Source of the DNA: an uncultured Alphaproteobacteria bacterium
GTDB lineage: Bacteria; Pseudomonadota; Alphaproteobacteria; RF32; CAG-239
DNA length: 64,000 nucleotides
Assembly (NCBI GenBank): GCA_910584385.1
Contig: CAJUAK010000007.1
Location: forward strand, 22,534-86,533
Direction of reading: 5' to 3'
The stretch's first letter is position 1; every line of letters starts with the position of its first letter. The position numbers and the translations under genes were made by a program. Shown here in pieces: positions 34,545 to 43,784 of the stretch. The notes below the pieces were generated by a model. That model did no database searches and had not been told where the DNA came from. It was given only the letters and a program-made list of their open reading frames with translations.

Positions 34545-36167
34545 TTAATTATCATTGTACAGCCAGCCGCGAATGACGCTGACAGCCGCATCGGGTTTCT
34601 TATCGACCAAATCGTTAACCTTCTTCAGAGAAGAAACCTTCACGCGCCCGTCAACTTTATTCATGTTAATCAAATCATCCATATCCGGATTATCTTCATT
34701 CAAGAAATTGGACAAGAGCAGGTTATCTTCGCCGTTTTCGCCAAGAAGCTTATTATCGTTAACCGAAGATGCGGTATCAAAGGCATTGTTAATCAGCGGG
34801 CGGATAACAAGCAAGATAACCAGTATTGCCACGATTGCAACACCCAAACCTTCCGCAATGCGAATCAACTCGTCTTTGGTAAAGCCTAAAATCAAAATTT
34901 CTTCAACTTTCGGGCGGAATGCTTCTTCATTAAAGAATTTAAAGTTTTCAACTTCAACGCTGTCGCCGCGATTTGCGTCATATCCGACTGCCGAACGCAC
35001 CAATGCCGTCAGCTGTTCCATTTCCTCGCTGGTGCGCGGGCGGTAGGTTTCTTCGCCATTTTCATTATATTCATAAATGCCGTCTACGGCAACGGCAACC
35101 GTCAGCCGCTTAATGACCCCGGAATTTTTTACCTTATTGCGGACAACTTTTGAAATTTCATAATTAACAGTTTCTTCCGAACGCGAATTTTGAGACACAA
35201 TCCCGGAAGACGACGTTACAACATCGCCATTGGGAATATTCTGCGCAACGGTTACAGGGTCTTCCCGCTCTCCGGACATTCCTTCTTCCGTAATATTGGA
35301 CTGCGACCGGACAACCTTGCTGTCCGGGTCGAAAATCTCTTCATTGGTTACAACCTGGTCAAAATCCATTTCAAGGTTAACCTGAGCCTGCGCTTTTCCT
35401 TTGCCGACCGTATATTCCAGCAGGTTTTGCAGCTTTCGGGTCAGCTTTTGCTCTTGCTCAATGCGCAGCAATTCATTATCGGCGTTAATAATTTCCTGCC
35501 GGTTATCACCGTCTTCGGTCAATAATTTTCCGCTCGAATCGACAATTGCCACATTTTTGACATCCAGCTTGGGAACTGCCGCCGCAACAAGCTTTTGAAT
35601 GGACTGGATATTTTTTGCCGCCAAAGTGCCGTCAATGGTTTTTATCACGACAGAAGCCGTCGGCTGCTGTTCCTCACGCGAAAACATTTCCCTTTTGGGA
35701 AGAACCAGGTGAACCCTGGCGCTTTTTATGTTATCGACAGAACGAATCGTCCGAGCAAGTTCCCCTTCCAGGGCGCGAACCAAATTTACATTTTGAACGA
35801 AATTGGTAGAACCTAAAGCATCCGTATTGTCAAACAATTCATAACCGACATTTGACCCTTTTGAAGACAAAGCCAGCTCCGCCGTCGAAACGCGCAGCCG
35901 GTTGACCTCATTCACAGGAACCTGAACTTCGGTTCCGTTTTTTGCCAATTTATATTTTATCCGGTCGTTTTCAAGGCGGTCAACAATCTGTTTGGCATCT
36001 TCCAATTCCAAATCAGTATATAAAACGCCATATTCCGTAGAGCTTATTTGCGTTATGATATAAACAAAAAAGCTTATCAAAAAAATAACTATCGCGGCGA
36101 TAGATATCAAACGCCCCGGCGATAAATTTTTAATGGTTTGTATAAAATTATTCACGAAATTCCCCAA
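34545..36167 (-). CDS. fliF: FliF, flagellar MS-ring protein
   Basis: 540 residues. Two membrane helices (about 20-41 and 443-465) flank the periplasmic ring-building motifs (ADNEL-type LRVSTAELALSSKGSNVGYELFD, ALEGELARTI). FliF starts the basal body as the MS ring. It is the first gene of the long minus-strand flagellar operon that ends at 24444. No clear sigma-54 motif was found upstream, as expected for an early (class II) gene. Confidence 0.96.
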   Translation of the reverse strand: MGNFVNNFIQTIKNLSPGRLISIAAIVIFLISFFVYIITQISSTEYGVLYTDLELEDAKQIVDRLENDRIKYKLAKNGTEVQVPVNEVNRLRVSTAELALSSKGSNVGYELFDNTDALGSTNFVQNVNLVRALEGELARTIRSVDNIKSARVHLVLPKREMFSREEQQPTASVVIKTIDGTLAAKNIQSIQKLVAAAVPKLDVKNVAIVDSSGKLLTEDGDNRQEIINADNELLRIEQEQKLTRKLQNLLEYTVGKGKAQAQVNLEMDFDQVVTNEEIFDPDSKVVRSQSNITEEGMSGEREDPVTVAQNIPNGDVVTSSSGIVSQNSRSEETVNYEISKVVRNKVKNSGVIKRLTVAVAVDGIYEYNENGEETYRPRTSEEMEQLTALVRSAVGYDANRGDSVEVENFKFFNEEAFRPKVEEILILGFTKDELIRIAEGLGVAIVAILVILLVIRPLINNAFDTASSVNDNKLLGENGEDNLLLSNFLNEDNPDMDDLINMNKVDGRVKVSSLKKVNDLVDKKPDAAVSVIRGWLYNDN

Positions 36168-36282
36168 TTTCTATAAAAATATCCCCTTTCTTATTCATTA
36201 CCTTAATTTTTATTTTATTAAAACGATATTTTTAAATATTAACAGCCGGGGCATTTTTTATTCCTTCTTTAAAAAGCGCAAA

Positions 36283-36304
36283 GCCCCGCTTTCTAAGGCG
36301 GGGC
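36283..36304 (-). terminator. probable terminator of the fliK-flgD-flgE operon
   Basis: A GCCCCGC / GCGGGGC stem, about 40 nt past the flgE stop; the T-run that follows on the minus strand is short and interrupted. Confidence 0.5.
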
Positions 36305-36342
36305 AGCGCATGCACATGAACTTCTTTCTTTGTGCAAATCTA

Positions 36343-38565
36343 CTAAGTCATTCTGGTCAGTTCATCCAGCATTTCATCTGCGGTCGTAATAATCTTGGTC
36401 GCTGCAGAATAAGCTCTCTGGGTTACAATCATATTTGAGAACTCTGTTGCCAGATCAACGGTAGAAGCTTCAAGAGAGTTAGATGAAATCTCTCCGGCAC
36501 CATGCGTACCAGCGCGTTTCAGCAAAGCCTGCCCGGAGTAGTCTGTTTCAATCCATGCGTTTCCGGTCAGAGCTGTCATGCCGTTCGGGTTAGAGAATGT
36601 TGCCAAGGGCAGGATAGCTATCGGACGGGTTTCGCCGTTATCAAACAAAGCCGTTACAACACCGGATTCATCAACAGATACGCCGGCATAGCTTCCGAAT
36701 TTTGCACCATCCTGCTTAATGTAGTTGGTGGTAAAGCTGCCCGACAAACTTGTTAAGCCGTCGTTTGTTCCGACATTGCCCTGCTGGATGGAAATCGGCG
36801 TTCCTTTTTTCGAATCGGCCGTCATATTTTCAGAGCCGTTTGCCCAGACAACAGACATTTCATCAACGCTAAATCTTTTCGGTGTTCCGTCCGCGTTAAA
36901 AGTTACGGCAGGCACCAGAGACCCTTGCTGAATTTGGTCATAGCTGATGATGAATTTAGAGCTGATAACCAATTTTGTTCCGATAACATTATCGCTCCAT
37001 GCGCCGGCAATATTTTCCCCGTCGGCGTTTGGCGCCGCGGTGCGGATGCGCCCTTCGACAACACCGCCAAGATTTGCGGTATTTAATGTGATGTCGTCTC
37101 CAGTTACGCTCGGCAAAATCTGAATTGTGCTTCCGCTGGCAACGAAACGCCCCGGTTCGTTAACGCCGCTCACCTGAATGGCTGCAATAACCTGCTCAAC
37201 GACGATATTGGAAAGTTCGCCCCCGGTTGCCGTTACATTATGCAGAGAAATCGGGATATTTGTTCCGGCATAAGGGTCTGCCGTGGTAAATTCAAAAGTT
37301 TTACCGTCAATTTGAAAAGTTTCGTCATAATCTGCAACAGTTGCTCCGACAAAATTCAATGCGGCACCGTTCTTAATGCTGTCTGTAATAGCATCAATCG
37401 TAAATACACCGGTCGGAATGCCGTTTGTTTCATTCGGGTTAACGGCCCTTTGGATGCAGGAAAGCGTTTTGCTTGCATCAATCGTAATCGCTTCGCCGGT
37501 TGTCGACTGCGTAATTTTCAGCGTGTCGCCGCTGGCAACAAAACGTCCGCCGTCAGGGATATTATTTTGAATAACTTCAGCAAATTTCTTAACAAAATCC
37601 GCCGTTGAAACAACATCCGTGCGCAAATCCACCGCGACATTTCCCGCCTGTGCCGTTGCGCCCTGCGAAGTTAAAAATTCGAAGGTTACGCCATTGATTT
37701 TGATTGTAGAACCGTTTGCCGGGATTTCTGAAAATTCCAGATGTCCGGCTGCTGCATAAATATCATTAAGGCTTGCATTAGCCGAATCGATTTTTCCGCT
37801 CAAGGTTACAGAGGCTGATCCGGAAGGAACGGATGTTGACAAGCCCCATGTATTTGAAGAGGTTTTTGTATAATCCAAGCTGATATTGCTGGCGCCGCCA
37901 AGGCTATCGTAAATAAGTGCAGAAACGTGCTGCGTTGTGCCGATTTCATCTGTAAACGGCAAGTTTGCGCCAAAGCTGATTTGTTTGGTTGCCGTGGCCG
38001 TGCCGCCGATTGTGGACAGATTAACCGGGCGCAGATTGCGGTTATCTACAATATTGTCATTAATATAAACCACGTTCCCTGCCGTATCATAATAAGCCTT
38101 CATGTAGTTAATGCCGTTAATGTTTACAACAGCCGCCGATGCATTTCCGTCCCAAGGGAGCAAAGACCATCCCTGGGCATAAAATCCGCCGGTATTTTTC
38201 AAATAGCCGTTTTGATCGATGTCAAAATCTCCGGCGCGGGTATAAGCCCATAAGTCGCCGTCGCCAGGATTGGCCGCCTGATTAACAACAAAATATCCGT
38301 TGCCGCTGATGCCCAATGCCGTGGAAGAGGCATTTGAAGACAGCAAGCCCTGCAAATTTACGCCTTGTTTGGTTACCGGCTGAACGCCACCCGGCGAATA
38401 TGAATTTGTTGAAGTCTGCTTTGTTACCAATGTTTGAAAAGCCACATTGGTGTTTTTGTAGCCAATTGTGCCAATATTGGAGATATTGTCCGAAATAGCT
38501 CCCATTGCGCTGGACTGGGCGGCAAGCCCTGAAATGCCCGACTGCATTGCACCAAATATACTCAT
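36343..38565 (-). CDS. flgE: FlgE, flagellar hook protein (enlarged, with internal duplication)
   Basis: 740 residues, larger than common FlgE. The N-terminal block (MSIFGAMQSGISGLAAQSSAMGAIS, then NISNIGTIGYKNTN) and the C-terminal SLEASTVDLATEFSNMIVTQRAYSAATKII are the flagellar rod/hook signatures. The middle carries two related modules at about 288-365 and 417-497, each with a F-E-F-x-T start and a GRFVASG segment, so part of the surface domain was duplicated. It follows flgD in the sigma-54-driven operon. Confidence 0.95.
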   Translation of the reverse strand: MSIFGAMQSGISGLAAQSSAMGAISDNISNIGTIGYKNTNVAFQTLVTKQTSTNSYSPGGVQPVTKQGVNLQGLLSSNASSTALGISGNGYFVVNQAANPGDGDLWAYTRAGDFDIDQNGYLKNTGGFYAQGWSLLPWDGNASAAVVNINGINYMKAYYDTAGNVVYINDNIVDNRNLRPVNLSTIGGTATATKQISFGANLPFTDEIGTTQHVSALIYDSLGGASNISLDYTKTSSNTWGLSTSVPSGSASVTLSGKIDSANASLNDIYAAAGHLEFSEIPANGSTIKINGVTFEFLTSQGATAQAGNVAVDLRTDVVSTADFVKKFAEVIQNNIPDGGRFVASGDTLKITQSTTGEAITIDASKTLSCIQRAVNPNETNGIPTGVFTIDAITDSIKNGAALNFVGATVADYDETFQIDGKTFEFTTADPYAGTNIPISLHNVTATGGELSNIVVEQVIAAIQVSGVNEPGRFVASGSTIQILPSVTGDDITLNTANLGGVVEGRIRTAAPNADGENIAGAWSDNVIGTKLVISSKFIISYDQIQQGSLVPAVTFNADGTPKRFSVDEMSVVWANGSENMTADSKKGTPISIQQGNVGTNDGLTSLSGSFTTNYIKQDGAKFGSYAGVSVDESGVVTALFDNGETRPIAILPLATFSNPNGMTALTGNAWIETDYSGQALLKRAGTHGAGEISSNSLEASTVDLATEFSNMIVTQRAYSAATKIITTADEMLDELTRMT

Positions 38566-38601
38566 TGTCCTTCTCCTTTTCTAAAAAGCTCAGCGCTTTC
38601 C

Positions 38602-39354
38602 TTAAACTGTCTCTTCTACTTTTTCGCCTTCTGAGCCATTTCCCGTCTCATCTCCGCTCGCGGCGCCTTTTTTATCAAAATAGTCGTCATTGCGAATAGT
38701 AAGGATGTCTCCAAGTTTGGCTGTTACCGCTTCGCCCAAGCCTACGTAAACCGTATTTTCGTCATTGGCGACGCCAGTAACTTTTCCAAAGACAGTTGTT
38801 GTTACTGTTGCACTTGCTTCTCCACTTGCAACTTTCGTGCCAACAACGATCTGATAGGCGCCATCTTCAAGCTGGTTGCCGTCTTTATCCTTGCCATCCC
38901 ATGTAAATTCGTGCGTTCCGGCCGTTCTTTCCGCCGTTTCCGTATAAACAACTTCGCCATTCATGTTCTTAATGGTAATTGTTGCCGAAGACACATCTTT
39001 ATTCAGCGTGTAAGTCGCTTTGGCTTTTCCATCTTCCAGCGGCATAACATCGCCCAGCACCTGCGCCGTTTTGCCGATATATGAAACCGCCTGCGCTCCA
39101 AGGTTGGCAATATTCAAAGAAAGCAGGTTATCCAGCTTTTCATTGGTCTGAATAGCTTGCTCAACACTCGAATACTGAACGAGCTGGTTGGTAAATTCCG
39201 CCGTATCCATCGGATCAAGCGGATCCTGATATTTAAGCTGCGTTGTCAGCAATGTTAAAAACGTATTCATATCCGCAGACAGCGTTTGCGATGCTTTTGT
39301 CGTGGCGGAATTATTTGCCGTATACCCCGTTATTGCGCTAAAATCTACTGCCAT
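38602..39354 (-). CDS. flgD: FlgD, hook-capping protein
   Basis: 250 residues. The FlgD start (DMNTFLTLLTTQLKYQDPLDPMDTAEFTNQLVQYSSVEQAIQTN) is complete, with a C-terminal Ig-like part GTHEFTWDGKDKDGNQLEDGAYQIVV. FlgD caps the growing hook and guides FlgE assembly. It sits between fliK and flgE. Confidence 0.95.
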   Translation of the reverse strand: MAVDFSAITGYTANNSATTKASQTLSADMNTFLTLLTTQLKYQDPLDPMDTAEFTNQLVQYSSVEQAIQTNEKLDNLLSLNIANLGAQAVSYIGKTAQVLGDVMPLEDGKAKATYTLNKDVSSATITIKNMNGEVVYTETAERTAGTHEFTWDGKDKDGNQLEDGAYQIVVGTKVASGEASATVTTTVFGKVTGVANDENTVYVGLGEAVTAKLGDILTIRNDDYFDKKGAASGDETGNGSEGEKVEETV

Positions 39355-39369
39355 TGTTTTTCTCCCCTA

Positions 39370-41034
39370 TTATACACGGATATTCAACCCGTTGCCGCCC
39401 CAAACGTCCCCCGACGCCAAAGGCAGCGTTTCTTCTTCATTTTCCAAAGCCTGCCCCAAGAAGTCGCGCAGGGAAGAATTTTCCTCCTGCCGGGCTCCGG
39501 CCTGGTTTTCATCGCGAAGGCTGAAATTCAAAAAGCCGTCTTCTGTTTGAAGCCCCGCCTCACGAAAGGCCTGTTCCAAAGCCTCCGTTTCCTTTTGCAA
39601 AAGCTCCATTGTTTCCGGGCGCGTCGCAATAATATGCGCCTGGAGTTTTCCATCTTTAGAAAGTTCCATTTTCACTTCAATATGCCCAAGCTCTTTCGGC
39701 TTCAGCTGTATGTCTATCTTATCAACGCCTTTCACGGCGGATTTTGTAATATTTACTTTTACTTGTTCAACAGCTTCCTTTTCCAACCCTTTATAAACAT
39801 CTTTAAAGGAAACGTCATTTTTGGAAGCCGCCGCCTCCGCTTTTGCCGCCGCAACGAATCCGCTGCCGGATACATTGGAAGAAATGGCTGAAACATTTTC
39901 AGAAGCCGATGACGCCATTGTTGAAGCATTTGCCGTTTCCGCCAGAGACACGGCAGCAATCCCTTCGGCGGGCATATTTTTATTTGCCGCCTGAACAGGC
40001 GCCTGCGCAACACTTTCCCCCTGCAACACCGTTTGAGGCTTTGCAGAAACTTCCGCTTCACCCCGGCTAAACATCTGGGTATCCAGCGCGGTTTTGCCTT
40101 TCAACAGCCCTGTTGCAGAATCTGCCACTTTTTCTTCCTTAACGTCAACAGATACTTTCACGTCAAATTTTTCCTCAAGAGCCTGAATGCGCTCTTTGGG
40201 CATATCTTTAACTGCGCCGGCGTCCAAGACATTCTCTTCCGCACGGCTTGCCACATTCGGAAGCTGTATTTTCACAGCACTTTCTTCCGGCTCCGCAAAA
40301 TCAGCATAGGCCGTTGCCGTCTGCACGGCCAGCTCCACGCCGCTTTCAGGGACATCGCCCGAAGAAATTTGTTTCAAAGCCGAAGCCAGCTCGCTTCCGG
40401 AAACTTCATAAACGGTGTTTTTTAAGGTATTGCGCAGTTCCAAAGTTCCTAATGACGCCAACTTTTCAGGAGCCTGCAACAGATCGCCGAGGGTAAAAGT
40501 CTCGCCATCGATGACCAATTCCATCTTATCCAACAGCTGGGGCTGCAAAGTTGTCATCAAGCTTATCTTCAAATCCGTTCCCGGAACAGCTTCCGGTTCG
40601 GCGGAATTTTCAGCAGGCACAACAGCACCCTCGCCAACAGCACCCGGCACCGCCGCTTCCGATGGCGCGCCTTGCGCTTCCGGACGGGTTTGGACAGGTT
40701 CGGAAGCCTCCGCATAAGCCGCAGACGGCTCTGCCGTTTTTTTCTTTTCTTTAACAGCTTTATTTTCTTTAACAGGCTGAGATGCCTCAGCATCCGGTTT
40801 TTCTGTTTTTTTGATATCCTTCTTAGCCTCAGGCGTCTTAACATCCTTTTCCGGCTTGGCCTGCAGCTTGTTTTCTACCGGCGCAGCATCCTTTTGGACA
40901 GTGCCGAGATTTTGCCCCAGCTGCCCAAGCAGATTAGCAAAACCGCCGCCCAATGCTTCAGCCGATGCGCTTACGGCACCAACTTTATTAAAAATAGCGG
41001 CTGCAGAATTTGTATTGATATCTTGAACTTCCAT
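39370..41034 (-). CDS. fliK: FliK, hook-length control protein
   Basis: 554 residues from the ATG at 41034, chosen because AAGG lies eight bases upstream; a GTG three codons earlier is the alternative. A long Ala/Lys/Glu/Pro-rich N-terminal ruler region precedes the C-terminal hook-length domain (IDIQLKPKELGHIEVKMELSKDGKLQAHI, then EALEQAFREAGL). FliK is exported and switches export from hook to filament proteins when the hook is complete. It is the first gene of the fliK-flgD-flgE operon, with a sigma-54 promoter about 40 bp upstream. Confidence 0.92.
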   Translation of the reverse strand: MEVQDINTNSAAAIFNKVGAVSASAEALGGGFANLLGQLGQNLGTVQKDAAPVENKLQAKPEKDVKTPEAKKDIKKTEKPDAEASQPVKENKAVKEKKKTAEPSAAYAEASEPVQTRPEAQGAPSEAAVPGAVGEGAVVPAENSAEPEAVPGTDLKISLMTTLQPQLLDKMELVIDGETFTLGDLLQAPEKLASLGTLELRNTLKNTVYEVSGSELASALKQISSGDVPESGVELAVQTATAYADFAEPEESAVKIQLPNVASRAEENVLDAGAVKDMPKERIQALEEKFDVKVSVDVKEEKVADSATGLLKGKTALDTQMFSRGEAEVSAKPQTVLQGESVAQAPVQAANKNMPAEGIAAVSLAETANASTMASSASENVSAISSNVSGSGFVAAAKAEAAASKNDVSFKDVYKGLEKEAVEQVKVNITKSAVKGVDKIDIQLKPKELGHIEVKMELSKDGKLQAHIIATRPETMELLQKETEALEQAFREAGLQTEDGFLNFSLRDENQAGARQEENSSLRDFLGQALENEEETLPLASGDVWGGNGLNIRV

Positions 41035-41077
41035 TTTGTGCACCTTTTATCTTGCAATTTTCTTTAACAGAATAAAT

Positions 41078-41092
41078 GCAATTTATGTGCCA
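41078..41092 (-). promoter_or_regulatory. sigma-54 promoter of fliK-flgD-flgE
   Basis: On the minus strand the sequence reads TGGCAC-N5-TTGC, the exact sigma-54 -24/-12 consensus. It is 44-58 bp upstream of the fliK ATG, so transcription would start about 30 bp before the gene. FlbD, encoded at 31-32 kb, is the expected activator. Confidence 0.88.
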
Positions 41093-41109
41093 AAATAAAA
41101 AAACGAAAT

Positions 41110-41484
41110 TTATTTTTGTGATTCTTCGTGCAAAGCCAAGCCTTTGGCAATATTCAAATTAATATTAATCAGGATATCCAGCCCTTCGGGTTTGGGTTCA
41201 AGCAGCAGTGCCATTGTGCGTTTAAAAATAAACACCGCCAGATTTGCAATATTATTGCGCACTTCCAACGGCTGTTGGCAGGTATCCTCACTAACGGCGC
41301 TGGCAATAACCGTCCACAAAAGGCGGTTCTTTTCCAAAACCTCGGATAAATTTTCTTTTTCCTCGTCCCAGTGCTCTTTTATGGAATTTAACTGTGCAGC
41401 TGCCCGAATCAGCGCACGGCTTTCCAAATCCACTTGATTCATCCCCGAGAGGTCATTTTGAGTGTAGGTTTGAGAAATATTCAT
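41110..41484 (-). CDS. flaF: FlaF, flagellin synthesis regulator
   Basis: 124 residues. Helical throughout; LESRALIRAAAQLNSIK near the start and VRNNIANLAVFIFKRT in the centre are the FlaF signatures. FlaF binds flagellin in Caulobacter and, with FlbT, controls flagellin mRNA translation and export. No flbT is visible in the window. It stands alone upstream of fliK and has a CtrA-type box 25 bp before its ATG. Confidence 0.88.
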   Translation of the reverse strand: MNISQTYTQNDLSGMNQVDLESRALIRAAAQLNSIKEHWDEEKENLSEVLEKNRLLWTVIASAVSEDTCQQPLEVRNNIANLAVFIFKRTMALLLEPKPEGLDILININLNIAKGLALHEESQK

Positions 41485-41508
41485 TATTCTTCCTGTTTTA
41501 TCACGATA

Positions 41509-41523
41509 TTAAAATGTTTTTAA
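41509..41523. promoter_or_regulatory. CtrA-type box upstream of flaF
   Basis: A perfect TTAA-N7-TTAA followed by C (full TTAA-N7-TTAAC), 25 bp upstream of the flaF ATG and 52 bp upstream of the divergent solute-binding protein gene. This is the best-placed of the four CtrA-type sites. Confidence 0.5.
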
Positions 41524-41575
41524 CAATATTATGATAATAAATAGTTAATTTCAATTTGTTTATAAAGGCTCAAAA

Positions 41576-42562
41576 ATGAAAAAAATTTATTTTGGCTTAA
41601 TCGCTGCGATTAGTCTTGCCCTTTTGACATTTTCTGCTACCGCCATTGAAAAATATGAAGCGCTGATGCCTAAAAAAGACAAATACATCCGTGCAACGGG
41701 CTTCTTTGACTATCCGCCTTTTGGCGCGGTACAATATCCCGAAAGAAAAAAACACGGCGAATTTTACAGCATATTTAAAGTGCCCCTGCAAAACTTTGCC
41801 AAAGAAAATTCCCTTTTTCTCTCTTACGCCACAGAAGAAGGCACTTATGAAGAATCCATCCAAAAAGTGCGCCGCGGCGAGGTTGATTTGGTGCTTGGCA
41901 TGTATCATGAAAGCAAATTATATAAGGGAATTGAATATATTTATCCCGCTGCGGTCTCCAACCCGGTAACCGCCATGATGATGCCGGACAGGGTTTCTGA
42001 AATCGCAACGCTGAAAGATTTCGAAAAACTGAAAGGCGCCATCAGCAGCGAAGAACATTTCTCCGATTATGTAGAAGAGCAATTGACACGCTTTAACATC
42101 CAAAAAGAGCCTAATGCCTATGTTTTATTTGAAAAGCTTTTCACAGGAGAGGTGGATTATGTGCTGGGCAGCCATTATTACCTTCTGGCCGAAACCGCAA
42201 AACTCGGCATTACCGACCAAGTCGGCATTGCCAAGCAAACTTTTTGGAACATGCCCTTGTTCATCGGCGTTTCAAAATTATCCGTTTGGCGCAAATTCCT
42301 TATCTATAAGCTGAATGCCTTTATGCAGAACAAAACAACAATTTCTTCCTTCCAAAATGAATTGGCGGCCTATATCAAAAAAATCCAAGACGATAACAAA
42401 GGCGTTGTTCCGCCTCCGTATATCCGCGTTCAAAAGGAAGACGACCTCACGGCCAGCCAACAAGCTGAAAAAGAAAACAAAACCTCTGAAGAGGCTAAAG
42501 GGGGCGAAGGGGAAGAGGCTCAAGAACAGCCTGCCAAAGATGAAAAAGCATCTGCAGAATAA
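41576..42562 (+). CDS. periplasmic solute-binding protein (SBP_bac_3-like) with charged tail
   Basis: 328 residues. The signal peptide is at 1-23 (cleavage near SATA-I). The domain pattern (FDYPPFGAVQY, KVRRGEVDLVLGMYHE, LFTGEVDYVLGSHYYLLAE) fits the amino-acid-type periplasmic binding fold. A Lys/Glu-rich tail of about 55 residues follows. No ABC permease or ATPase is nearby, so it may be a sensor-type or orphan binding protein. Ligand unknown. Confidence 0.75.
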   Translation: MKKIYFGLIAAISLALLTFSATAIEKYEALMPKKDKYIRATGFFDYPPFGAVQYPERKKHGEFYSIFKVPLQNFAKENSLFLSYATEEGTYEESIQKVRRGEVDLVLGMYHESKLYKGIEYIYPAAVSNPVTAMMMPDRVSEIATLKDFEKLKGAISSEEHFSDYVEEQLTRFNIQKEPNAYVLFEKLFTGEVDYVLGSHYYLLAETAKLGITDQVGIAKQTFWNMPLFIGVSKLSVWRKFLIYKLNAFMQNKTTISSFQNELAAYIKKIQDDNKGVVPPPYIRVQKEDDLTASQQAEKENKTSEEAKGGEGEEAQEQPAKDEKASAE

Positions 42563-42633
42563 CTTTTATCCCGTCCTTGACCTTTGCGCAAAATCAGATA
42601 AACTGTTATAAAATCTTTATAAGGGGCTAATTT

Positions 42634-43299
42634 ATGGTATTGCTTATCCATCATCCAACGGTGCCGCAGGCAAGAAAAATACGCGCGCTCATGAGCGAAA
42701 AGCGCATGCTTTTTGCTTTGCGCGAAGAGGAACCCTGGAATATGTCCCAAGAAGCGCTTAAGCTTAACCCCGCCGCAGAACTTCCCATTTTTGTCAATGA
42801 TGGGAAAGTCTTATGCGGGGATTATGCCATTTGCGAATATTTGGAAGAGACCAGCCCCGAAATTTCCCTTATTTTCGGAGATGCCCTCCATAAGGCGGAA
42901 ATACGCCGTTTGTGCGGTTGGTTTGACGGCAAATTTTATAAAGAAGTCCATCGCAACATTGTTTATGAAAAAGTCCATAAACGTTTTGCTACGGGACAAG
43001 CGCCGGATTCCAGAATATTAAAAGTCGGGCTGAATAATTTAAACTTTCATTTGGAATATCTTGACTGGATTTTAGAGAGGCGCACTTATCTTGCCGGAGA
43101 AGAATTTTCTTTGGCCGATATTGCAGCAGCCGCCCAATTCTCCGTTGTCGATTATCTCGGCGATGTTCCCTGGGAAGGTTACCGAAATGCAAAATTATGG
43201 TATGCAAAGGTTAAATCGCGCCCTTGCTTCAAAGACATTTTAAAAGATAATATCCGGGGCATCCTTCCGGCCAAGCATTATGCTAATTTGGATTTTTGA
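42634..43299 (+). CDS. fzlA: FzlA-type FtsZ-binding glutathione S-transferase-like protein
   Basis: 221 residues: a thioredoxin-like GST N-terminal domain (LIHHPTVPQARKIRALMSEK), then an all-helical domain. The C-terminal tail (ILPAKHYANLDF) is the conserved FzlA ending that in Caulobacter contacts division proteins. FzlA binds FtsZ filaments and is needed for constriction through the FtsWI pathway. It is typical of alphaproteobacteria. A lipoprotein gene follows 8 nt later. Confidence 0.85.
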   Translation: MVLLIHHPTVPQARKIRALMSEKRMLFALREEEPWNMSQEALKLNPAAELPIFVNDGKVLCGDYAICEYLEETSPEISLIFGDALHKAEIRRLCGWFDGKFYKEVHRNIVYEKVHKRFATGQAPDSRILKVGLNNLNFHLEYLDWILERRTYLAGEEFSLADIAAAAQFSVVDYLGDVPWEGYRNAKLWYAKVKSRPCFKDILKDNIRGILPAKHYANLDF

Positions 43300-43307
43300 G
43301 GAAAAAT

Positions 43308-43784
43308 ATGAAAAAAAAACTTTTGTTTCCCGTTATTTTTGCCTTCGCGCTGTCTTCCTGCACTTATCTGACAAAAGGCAGCGGACAGGTTGTGTATCAT
43401 TGGGAAAAAGATAACACCGGCGTCGAAAAATTTTCAAGAGACCATGCCGAATGCCTGATTGAAGCAAAGGAGTTCAGCTTTATTCCTGATTTTCGCATGT
43501 GGTTTTATACCGAAGAAACAAAACTTAACACCCGTTTTGACGGGAAATCGGACAAGGGAATCTGGGCAAGCTACATTCCTTATGCCGGCGCCCAGCCTAT
43601 CTTGGTCAATTCGCGGACAAAAGACGAAGACATTAATCCGCCCAAATATCGCAAATGCATGGAGAGCAAGGGCTATTGGCGCAGAGAACACGACATCCCG
43701 GAAATTACCAATATTAACCTGCATAAAGAAAAACAGCGCCTGCCATACCGCCCGTTTGGCGCACCGTTAATCAGCGGCGACTGA
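43308..43784 (+). CDS. small lipoprotein, unknown function
   Basis: 158 residues from the ATG at 43308 (GAGG upstream). A short lipoprotein signal ends in ALSSC (Cys18). The mature part is about 140 residues, has no recognised domain and contains one pair of cysteines (AECL and KCME). It starts 8 nt after fzlA, so the pair is probably cotranscribed. The 3' end overlaps the convergent efflux gene by 18 nt. Confidence 0.75.
   Translation: MKKKLLFPVIFAFALSSCTYLTKGSGQVVYHWEKDNTGVEKFSRDHAECLIEAKEFSFIPDFRMWFYTEETKLNTRFDGKSDKGIWASYIPYAGAQPILVNSRTKDEDINPPKYRKCMESKGYWRREHDIPEITNINLHKEKQRLPYRPFGAPLISGD

Noticed and set aside
36180..36245. CtrA-type box upstream of fliF
   Set aside because: Several TTAA half-sites occur, but spacings are 3, 10 and 11 rather than 7.
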